From: Tetragonia tetragonoides
Taxonomy: Eukaryota > Streptophyta > Magnoliopsida > Caryophyllales > Aizoaceae
Direction: 5' to 3'
Assembly (NCBI GenBank): GCA_038025085.1
Contig: CM076140.1
Span: 15,148,001-15,212,000, forward strand
DNA length: 64,000 nt
Shown in pieces: positions 55,440 through 64,000 of the stretch. The position numbers and the translations under genes are program-made. A model generated the notes under the pieces. The model did not search any database. It saw only the letters and a list, made by a program, of their open reading frames with translations, and was not told the DNA's origin. Position 1 is the first letter of the stretch, and each line of letters begins with the position of its first letter.

Positions 55440-57764
55440 TTTCTTTTATTAAGAAAAAAATTTATTAATCAAATGTTCAAAGAATACAAAAACGAGGACA
55501 AGGTATCCTCATAATCAAAACATCTACAAGTCACACCAATGGCACTGGACAACCGTAAGCGGAACATCCTTAAAGGCGCCCGCCGCCTTTGCCCAAAGGG
55601 AGGCCAAATAAACTATATGATCACAGATACAGTCAGTAGTCCTCCTAGTATTAGAGAAAATCCTCGAATTCCTCTCCAACCAGATGCACCAAAGAGTAGC
55701 CATGCAGGCACACCTCCATAACACCCTACCCTCCTTATCCCTCCTCATCGCAGAGAACCGCATCTGTAAGAACTGGCCCACCGTAGCTAGGCACACAAAC
55801 GTCTCCCCACACAGCAGCCTATCCCATAAGGACCTAGCAAACCCGCACATTACAAACAAATGCAAGCAGTCCTCCTCATCATGACGACACATGACACACA
55901 TAACTTGTCGGAGAGACCAGCCAAGCCTCCTTCGTTGTAGCATATCCTGGGTATTCAACTTACCAAGCACAAGAGTCCACACAAAAGCACGCATCTTAAG
56001 AGGAACCTTAGACTTCCATATATAAGTGGACAAAGGGAAGGTTAAGCCGAAGAAGGAAGGACTTGCAAGAGAAGACCCCAGAGGAATCCCCAATCCAAGT
56101 CGGAGAATCATCCCTTAGGACGAGTAGAGTAGTGTGGAGAACACTCAGGAGGGATACAATCTCCTCCATCTCTCTATCATGTGGTGGTAGCCGTAAATGT
56201 TAGTCCCATGAGCCAGAAGATAAAAGAAGACATTGGCGCCCCATGGATAGTAGACAACCGGAAAACCCTAGGGTATGTGGAAGAAAACGTGGAGTCACCC
56301 TTCCACACATCCTCCCAGAACTGAACCCGATATCCATTACCCCATTATACCTGACCAGCGGAAAGAAGTAAGAGGATACCTGAGAGATGAACTTCCAAGG
56401 GCAGGCATGGGAAGAAGTGGAACCAGCAAGGGCATCCCACCCGTTGGGCTGTAGAACGTACTTGCTTGTGATAACTCTGTGCCATAAAGAGTCCAATTCT
56501 GGGGGGAACCGCCACAACAACCTACCACAAGCAAAATGTTCTTGGGCACCAACCTACCAAAACCCAAACCTCCCTCCGCCTTCGGTCTGCAAACATGATC
56601 CCAGCTAACAAGGTGATCCCTCCTACCCTCACCAGCCCCAGACCAAAGGAAATCCCTCATCAATCTCTCAATCCTATTGGCCACACTATCCGGGATCCTA
56701 AATAAAGAAAGGTAGTAAAGAGGGATACTAGCTAAGCAGGTAATCCTCTCGCCCAAAGAAAAATACACCCCTTCCACCCATCTAACCGCTTAGCCACTCT
56801 AGACACAACAGCGGGGGTTACCCCCGAGTGGCACACCTAAGTAGGTAAGTGGCCATTGTTGCACCTAGCAACCCACTAGACCGGCCAAGGACTCCAGAAC
56901 ATCCTCCCCCACATTAATCCAGGCCAAGCTGCACTTAGAAAAATTAACCCTCATCCCCGACACCACCTCAAAAATCTGTAACAGAGTGAGAACCCTCTTA
57001 AACCCCTCACCCTTAGCCGAAAGAAAGAGGATTGTGTCATCCGCAAACTGGAGATGTGAAACAGACACCCTCTCCCTGCCCACTCGGAAACCCTCAACAA
57101 CACCACGCTCTACCCCCCTATCCAACATCCGACCAAGAACATCAACGACCAAAGTGAAAAGGAACGGAGAAAGGGGATCCCCCTGCCTAAGACAACGCGA
57201 CGAAGTGAACCACTCACGAGCCGCACCATTGACTAGGACAGAACAGACAACCCCTAATCCAATTGCACCATCTACCCCCAAACCCCTTCCTATCCATCAC
57301 CCGATCCACAAAACCCCAACTAACACGGTCATAAGCCTTCTCGAAATCCAATTTAAAAACTACTCCTCGAAATCCAATTTAAAAATTACTCCTCGAAATC
57401 TCGACCGCCGAGCATCATCAACCGCCTCATAGCCACCAAAGCAGCGGCGACCCTCCACAAAAGCACTTTGAGCCACCGAAATCGTCTCAGACAACACAGC
57501 CCCGAGCCTAATAGACAAGACGTTAGTAATGATCTTGTACACACTAGACACCAGGCTAATAGGCCTAAAGTCACCCACTTTAATAGACCGATCCTTCTTA
57601 GGGACAAGAGTAATAAAGTTAGAGTTCATACTCTTCCCAATCACCCCAGTCGCATGAAATTCGGTGAAAACCCCAAGCAAATCCTCACTAATCACCTCCA
57701 AGCAATCCTTGTAAAAAGCCACAGTGAAACATCCGCCAAGGTGCCTTCTCCCTATCATCCTAGG
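55440..57764 (-). mobile_element. LINE, 5'-truncated, minus strand, with RT
   Basis: Flanked by TGATCTTATA (55430-55439, 57765-57774). Read leftward: RT from NSNFITLVPKKDRSIKVGDF and RPISLVSSVYKI, then CLRQGDPLSPFLF, the catalytic LQFADDTILF (about 57045), [10 protein letters not shown], and the C-terminal block WCIWLERNSRIFSNT. It ends in the family 3' sequence at the left. Several shifts break the frame, and a 26-bp unit is tandemly repeated at 57340-57405. It inserted right at the end of the gene C exon. Confidence 0.85.
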
Positions 57765-57913
57765 TGATCTTATAATTAAAATATATATCTAGAATAATAA
57801 CATAACTAGGTAGTTAGTAGTGATCAACAACAGTGTTTTATGATTATTTTTTTCCTAGGAATTAATATGGACTGTTTTTATGACATATCAGACTCTTAAG
57901 CCCAGGAGAAACT

Positions 57914-57977
57914 ATGTTGCGCGTGTTGATATGCATCTTTGGAGGACTTGTGATCGGCTACCTCGGCGCTGTACCAG
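57914..57977 (+). CDS. Gene D exon: N-terminus of an STP-like transporter
   Basis: ATG 57914 opens MLRVLICIFGGLVIGYLGAV and the exon ends CCA G|GTAACC, phase 1, which joins in frame to 62014. GGLVIGY corresponds to the GGLLFGYD motif in helix 1 of plant STP hexose carriers, but the Asp is missing (GYL). The cytoplasmic leader usual in STPs is very short here; an upstream exon is possible, although a stop lies in frame just before. Confidence 0.55.
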
Positions 57978-58849
57978 GTAACCACTCTTAGCATAGTTTT
58001 CAAAAATAAGAAGGAATACCTTCAAATATAGTAAATATACTGAATCCCATAGTAGAGACTGATCTTTGCATTCTAGGTTTGCAAATAGCTCCTACAGGCT
58101 ATCCCTCTAAATTCACTATTTGTTGATTCTCCCATTGACACAATAGTGCAACATCACCAAGCTAAAGTAGACAAATAATAATAAGAGATTTTTTCAAGAA
58201 TTTGTCTTCAAGGAACCCGTGTCTACCATTAACCTACAATACAACTCTAATGCATTAAATTCAAGACCAAAAAGGTATAGATAATAAACCTAGGTGAAAT
58301 ATACAGATTTACTAGCCAACTTACATTGTAAGCACAATGACCTTGTTACAAAAAAAAAGTCACATTTTTTATCCCTTAATCAAGTTGTGAGTCATTAACA
58401 TACATAAGCATCACAGTGTGGTTGATGGTCTAGTGTTTTATATATCTTATAATTACCTTAGCTCCTTGCCTTAATTATAGGCATAAATGTCCATCAAGTC
58501 TACTTGGTTTTGTTACCTAATTGCATCATCTTTTAAGGGTATAGGCATTAACATGAGATCAATGATGCAATAGAACACCAATATCATCTGTGCTGCTTAG
58601 GGTTAGTCTTGACCTCCATAAAAATTGTTTGCAAAAGGGTACCTTCCAGGTTAGCAATCATATACACCTTGGATATCACAAAATTTAAATCCATTTCTCA
58701 TTCCTTAGCCTCCCCCTAAAACAATAAGGTATCAGGTTTCATTTCTGAATCATCCCTCCCTTTAAGCACCAACTTACCCCTCTGGAATTGATCTTTTATT
58801 CTAGATAAACAGAGTTCTTAGATCGATAATATCAAAAGTACAGCAACAA

Positions 58850-60330
58850 AAGGAGTCAGACTTCAGGGAGATTGCAACCCTTGGCGATGACAACAGACAA
58901 TCGGGATCCCAGTGCCCTTTGAAATTCTTTGGTGTACATCTATCCGATCCAAATTCTGGTGAGGTGAATGAATACATCTGTTCTAAGGTTTATTCAAAAC
59001 TGGACTGAACAAGGAGAGAGGAAGCCTTGAATTTGGGGTGAACTATTGGGGAAAAGAAGGAGAGGGGCTCTCGGGAGTCTAGTAAAGCTTTATGAAGATA
59101 GTTAATTAATGTGAGAAGTTCTGGAACTGGTTAGGAGACCTGAGGAGATTGATTAGAAGACTTTACTTAAAACTGATCCGGACATGTTATCTTCCAGGAG
59201 GCTATACCTTAATTGGTGTGGGAATCTAGACTTAAAGATTGCGCACATCTTCCTCTATTGAGGCTTTGGAGGGATTGTTATCTTATGGGAAACTAGGTTT
59301 TCTAGTAAGGTAAATGCTGTTCCCTTGCTATTCTACTAATCTACTATATATATTCAGGGTAGAGGGGATTGGTGGTTTTCTTCGGTCTATGGTCCACCCC
59401 ACCCACATTTGAGATCAGGACTTCTGAAGTTTGTGTTCCTCTAAATTGATGGGTGAGGATTCAATGAAGTGTGGTAGATGTCTAAAGAAACTAGTGCCAC
59501 TCGAGTCACAACCGGTTGACCAGTTTCAATTCTCTTATTCAGGAGAATGTTTTTGACGATATTCTTCTTGTGGGTGTTAAAATCATTGGGTCGGTAGCTG
59601 GAAGTCGTTGTGCTGCCTATAGGCTTGATCGTTTCCTTTGCACTTTGGAATGGCCAGAGGAGGTCTCAGATTTGGTATTACATGTGTGCCCTAGATCTTT
59701 TCAGATCATCTTCCAATTGTCCCTGAGTCCTGTTCTGTCCAATGGGGCCCCACTCATTTCAGATTTCAGAATATATGGGCCTTTCCCCATGAGTTAAGGA
59801 TAGGGTGCAGAGTTGGTAGGTGATATCAATGGATGGCTTAGGTTTAGCTTCATGGCGATCTTGAAATTTGTTAAGGAAAAATTGAAAGAGTGAAACGTTG
59901 AGATCTTTGGAGACATTAAGGTTAAAAAGAAAAATGCCCTTAAAGAGATTACTGAAATTGATAAGATGGAGAGTGAGAGTCAGGTGGGAGAGGACTTTGT
60001 GAGGAAGAGGGTGTGTCCTAAAATGAGATTGAAGAATTGGTGATAAGAAAGGAGATTCGAGGGAAAGATGAAGGTGAATGGACCATAGAGGGTGACAATA
60101 ATCTAAGCTGTTTTTTGAAGTAGTTAATGTCTTAATGAGAGGAAAAGGTCCAAGACTCCAAGTACATTAAGGAAATAGAGGTAGTAGATGGAACAAAAAT
60201 TAGAAACAAAAATGCTTTTGTTGATGAAATATCCCTCATCAACCTTTGTTTTTTATTTGGAAGAAACAGAGTTTCTCAAAAATGTGATTCTTTTTTCTCT
60301 TGGCTGAGAATGTGGTGTTTTCAGTTACTA
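58850..60330 (+). pseudogene. Degenerate LINE ORF2, endonuclease and linker
   Basis: Fragments in several frames: GGIVILWETRFSSKVNAVP (near 59270), IQGRGDWWFSSVYGPPHPHL (near 59355), YRLDRFLCTLEWPEEVSDLV (59618 on) and the charged linker EIFGDIKVKKKNALKEI (59905-59955). These follow the order of the second half of a plant LINE endonuclease. Stops are frequent. It is interrupted at 60331 by another LINE. Confidence 0.65.
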
Positions 60331-60345
60331 AAGAGACCTACAGAA

Positions 60346-61200
60346 TTTTATTTTATTTTTTTAGATAAGAAAAATTTTATTAATCAATTGCTAAAGAATA
60401 CAAAAGGTTGAGGATAAGGCATCCTCAATATCAAGCTAAAAGTATCTACACATCACGCCAATGTCGATGGACTAAGGTCAGCGGGGTACCCTTAAAAGCC
60501 CTTGCTGCCTTTGCCCAGAGAGACGCCAAATATACAATGTGATCCCAAACTAAATCAGGAGTCTTCTGTGTCTCGGAGAAGACCCTCGAGTTCCTCTCCA
60601 ACCATATACACCACAGAATAGCCATGCAGGCACACCTCCACAACACTCTCCCCTCCTTACTCCTCCTCATCGCAGCAAATCGTAACTGCAAGAACTCGCC
60701 CACCGTAGCTGAGCACACAAAATTCTCCCCACACAGCAATCTATTCCAAAGATCCCTAGCAAAATCACACAGCACAAACAGATGCAAAGCATCCTCCCCA
60801 CTACGACGACACATCATACAAATCCCTGGTAAAAGGGTCCAGCCAGGTCTGCGACGTTGCAACATATCATAAGTATTCGACCTACCTAGCACCAAAGTCC
60901 ACACAAAAGCGCGAACCTTCAGTGGAACCTTAGACTTCCAAATAAAAGTAGACGGAATCGTGGAAACTGAGAGGGAAAGCTAATCTGGTGAAGGAAGGAC
61001 TTTGAAGAGAAGACCCCAGAAGGATCCCCCGTCCAAGTCCGAGAATCGTCCCTAGGGACAAGGAAAGTGGAATTAAGAACACTGAGGAGGGAGCAAAGCT
61101 CCTCCATCTCCCTATCATGTGGTGGCCGGCGCAAATGCAAGTCCTAAGACCCACCAGTGGCTACGCAGCCACCGGGGCCCCATGAAAGTTGGACAGCCGG
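60346..61200 (-). mobile_element. LINE 3' end, 5'-truncated, minus strand
   Basis: A perfect 15-bp target duplication AAGAGACCTACAGAA (60331-60345, 61201-61215). The minus strand encodes the C-terminal block (MWTLVLGRSNTYDMLQRRRP, then CACMAILWCIWLERNSRVF) and the family 3' end with CTTATCTAAAAAAA. The frame from 60904 to 60446 is intact. Confidence 0.88.
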
Positions 61201-62013
61201 AAGAGACCTACAGAAATCTTACTTATCTTAAACTCCTCCAGCTAAAGCCATTTCGCATAGCATCATATTACCACCCAGAGCCTAGGCCTACACCTAAGAA
61301 CACAACCAGCAAATCTGGAAGTGCATAGCTAACTCTCTCAAGCACTAACTTACAACATGCCACTCACGTGGTCCAATAGTGCCAAAGGACCTCAATTTTT
61401 TATACTCCTCTAAGAATTTCTTCTAGAAGCTACACATAAAAAAGGGAAATACAAACCACAAAGTAATTAGTCAGAATAACCTAGAGCTGTAATTTGTTAT
61501 TTGTTTTTTCCTTTCTTTGTCAGGACTCCTTGTTATCTAAAAAACAAAAACGGTTCTTTTCATCTCTTTTTCTTCCAGCATTTGAGTGCAAGCAAAAAAA
61601 AAAAAAAAGTATGAAATGGTGAACTTTGTCAATGGCAATATTTTGGGGGACTATAATGCTTAAGAAATATCAAAAGAAAGAGAAGTAAGCATACAACTCT
61701 TAACAGAATCCAAATAGCTTGCCAGAAGATTACTATTGACTAAACTTGAGCTTACCATCATGGCATAAGCATAGCTTGATGATATACCATCATGGCATAT
61801 CATATAAGCAAGACGACTTGAATTGTCAAGTAACCCAACAAGTTTTCGAATCAAAGAAATATTAATATATGGCAAGAAGTTTCACGTCAAACGAATATGC
61901 ATATACTCTATTTTTATTTCCAGGAGTAGACAATTTAAATGGTATAAATATCAAATTCAAATGTTGTTACTAATGTTGTAAGTTATAACAATAGAAATGT
62001 TCTTAATTTGTAG

Positions 62014-62333
62014 GGGCAGTGCTCGGGCAAAGCGCTTTTCAAAGAAGACTATCACACCGTCTATTCATCCATAAAATTCATGAGGAGGTTAACAACTACT
62101 GCACCAACTTCAACCTCAACCTACAGCTCACAATCGCTGCAGCCTACTTCACCAAAATTCTGGCAATCCTTACCTCTAACATAACTTGTGAGTGGTGGGG
62201 AAAGAAGATTACACTAATTGGTTCAACGATACTGATGATCATTGGCATAATCCTCGTTATTGGTTTTCCTGACACTCCTACTCTTGTTTGCGGATTCTTT
62301 ATCCTGAACATTGGAGTAGGATTTGCGTCACAG
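62014..62333 (+). CDS. Gene D exon: STP-like (MFS) sugar transporter
   Basis: An intact 320-nt exon (acceptor TTTGTAG, donor CAG|GTAAAT) that joins in frame to 57914-57977. It encodes GAVLGQSAFQRRL, an extracellular loop with EVNNYC (compare NQYC in STPs), helix 2 (LQLTIAAAYFTKILAILTSN), a loop WWGKKITL in place of the MFS signature R-x-GRR, helix 3 and GVGFASQ, which matches the GVGFANQ of STP proteins. It is divergent from typical STPs at several conserved sites. Later exons would lie beyond the window. Confidence 0.7.
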
Positions 62334-62720
62334 GTAAATTTCTAGCAAATTCGTCACAATTTCTTATCTTTTTTAAAACAACCTTTATTCATCACTTACA
62401 TCTTGTTAGAAATCCTAACAAAATAATATGAAGGTATATAGGTATGAGATAATAAGCCAGAAAAAGGTAAAAGTAACATCTTTTCGTGTATATATAAGCT
62501 TGCTCACATGGATAATGTAATGAATTGGGAATTTCTTTTTTTTTTTATTTATTTTTTAAATAACACGGGTGTCCAAGCTTTGCTTGACTAATCCCATGGG
62601 CCATTGGGAATTTCTTTTATTAAGCTGTTATAATAGAATTTGTTGCCAAACAAAATATTCAGGCTCACCAAATGTATATAGTTGCTTGAAGGTCAAAGAG
62701 CTCACCTTGAATCTCAGCTG

Positions 62721-63404
62721 TTTTTTTAGATAAGAATAATTTTATTAATCAAATGTTAAAGAATACAAAAAGGTTAGAGGATAAGGCATCCTCAATATCA
62801 AAAATAAAAGTATCTACACATCCAGAAAATGGCGTTGTACTGTAGTCAGCGGACACCTTTAAAGGCCCCCGCCGCCTTAGCCCAAAGGGAACCCAAGTAA
62901 ATTATGTGATCCCAAACATAATCAATAGTCTTCTCAGCCTCGAAAAAGACCCTCGAATCCTCTCCAACCAAATCCACCAAAGTATAGCCATGCAAGCACA
63001 CCTCCACAACAACCTCCCCTCCTTACTTCTCCTCATCACGGCAAACCGTAAGAACTGTTGGGCACACAAAACTCTCCCCACACAGCAATCTATCCCATAA
63101 GCTCCTAGCAAAATCACACAGCACAAACAAATGCAAGCAATCCTCTCCACTATGACGACACAACACACAAATCCCCGGTAAAATGGACCAGCTTGGTCTC
63201 CGGCGTTGCAGCATATCATATGTGTTCATCCTACCTAGCACCAAAGTCCACACTAAAGCACGTACCTTCAATGGAACCTTAGACTTCCAGATAAATGTAG
63301 ATAAAGGGAAACGAAGTAATTGGGAGGGAAGGCTAATGTGATAAAGGAAGGACTTGCAAGAGAAGACCACAGATTTCTGCAGTCCAAGTCCGAGAATAGG
63401 GACA
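62721..63404 (-). mobile_element. LINE 3' end, minus strand
   Basis: The minus strand shows the same C-terminal block (STFIWKSKVPLKVRALVWTL, RRRPSWSILPGICVLC, LWRCACMAILWWIWLE) and the family 3' end with CTTATCTAAAAAAA. A small deletion removes part of the block near 63050. No target duplication was found. It lies in the intron after 62333. Confidence 0.75.
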
Positions 63405-63445
63405 AGGAGGGTACAAAGGAAAGCAAAAATAACACTGTTTTATGC

Positions 63446-63506
63446 AAGGTCCGAACCTGGGAGCTTCTACAAATAGAAAACTCCTGCAACCATTGAGCTA
63501 CTTGGT
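63446..63506 (-). mobile_element. tRNA-like SINE head fragment
   Basis: The minus strand reads TAGCTCAATGG (A box) and, about 40 nt on, CCAGGTTCGGACC (B box). The spacing and lack of a tRNA fold suggest a SINE start, not a tRNA gene. The body is not recognised. Confidence 0.45.
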
Positions 63507-64000
63507 ATAATATCAGAGCCAAGACCTAATTTTCTCCGTTCCTTCTTTCAGCTTCCAATCAATCAAGCCCCTAGACAAACCCACTGGAAAATAAAATTCC
63601 TAAAATTCAATCGGTTCGTTTGTTCCATCAACATATTAAGCCACGTATCTGGGTATGTGTTGCTCTATCGAAATGGAAAAGTTAAACACAAATCTTATTT
63701 CTTGAACCTCCATTAATGACGAACGGTACCCGTTTCAATATTCTTGAACAAATGCACAAGAAAAGTGATACCCACCGAAAGAAGTTTCATGCCAGAAACT
63801 CAGGAATGATTTGAGAATCCCCCAAACAATAATTGGAGGGCGCGGGACATACAACTGAGACCTCGCAACAGGCTTTTAAAAATCACCACCTCCAATCGGT
63901 GGAAAACCTCAAAACCTCCAATGATGGGTGATTCGGCACCTTTCTTGAGGTTATAAGACAAATGCATGCCAGAAATCGGTGGTGATCGATCAGTTAAAAC
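63507..64000. other. Unassigned DNA at the window end
   Basis: No exon or element boundary recognised; presumably intron of gene D. Confidence 0.4.

Larger units (their letters stand above)
57978..62013. other. Intron of gene D, filled with LINE fragments
   Basis: Holds a degenerate plus-strand LINE endonuclease region (58850-60330) and a minus-strand LINE (60346-61200). The rest is non-coding. Confidence 0.6.

Overview
This window is nuclear DNA of a flowering plant, most likely a eudicot. It is AT-rich, its genes are split by GT-AG introns, and most of it is transposable elements of nearly every plant class. I cannot name the species.

Two related genes of the neprosin (DUF239, peptidase family G3) type lie in tandem on the minus strand. 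Gene A (18089 down to 4653) and gene B (37994 down to 25596) each have six exons. Exons 3, 4 and 5 have identical lengths in the two genes (159, 54 and 138 nt), the splice phases match, and stretches of intron are still alignable, so they arose by duplication. Gene B reads as an intact 366-residue secreted protein even though a 4.9 kb Ty1-copia element sits in its last intron. Gene A is broken: a 3.1 kb gag-only LTR element (TR-GAG type) entered the signal-peptide exon and made a 5-bp target duplication. Both genes have Gln where I place the first catalytic Glu of the family.

Region by region. 1-4.6 kb: AT-rich DNA, a Helitron end, a GC-rich block of unknown origin and a SINE-like piece. 4.6-18.1 kb: gene A, its introns filled with a Mutator-like element, a hAT MITE, a Stowaway MITE, a SINE-like piece and a long-TIR element. 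18.1-24.8 kb: gene A promoter, a Helitron end, a degenerate gypsy-type element with gag but no recognisable pol, and two LTRs facing away from each other. 24.8-25.1 kb: fragment of a sugar-transporter-like exon. 25.6-38.0 kb: gene B with copia, Stowaway, Helitron and hAT insertions in its introns. 38-45.9 kb: no convincing gene; two CACTA-type elements, a MITE family with an internal minisatellite, a tandem duplication and a young SINE. 45.9-55.4 kb: a two-exon plus-strand gene candidate (gene C) whose intron holds a LINE that has itself received LINE insertions, and a Mutator-like element. 55.4-64 kb: the 5' exons of a divergent STP-like (MFS) sugar transporter (gene D, running off the window) with more LINE copies in and around its introns.

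The genes do not form an operon or pathway. The notable biology is a local duplication of short neprosin-like secreted proteins with a changed catalytic residue, interspersed with STP-like transporter pieces on the opposite strand, and a readable stratigraphy of nested insertions with recognisable target-site duplications. All calls are by reading; no database or alignment program was run.
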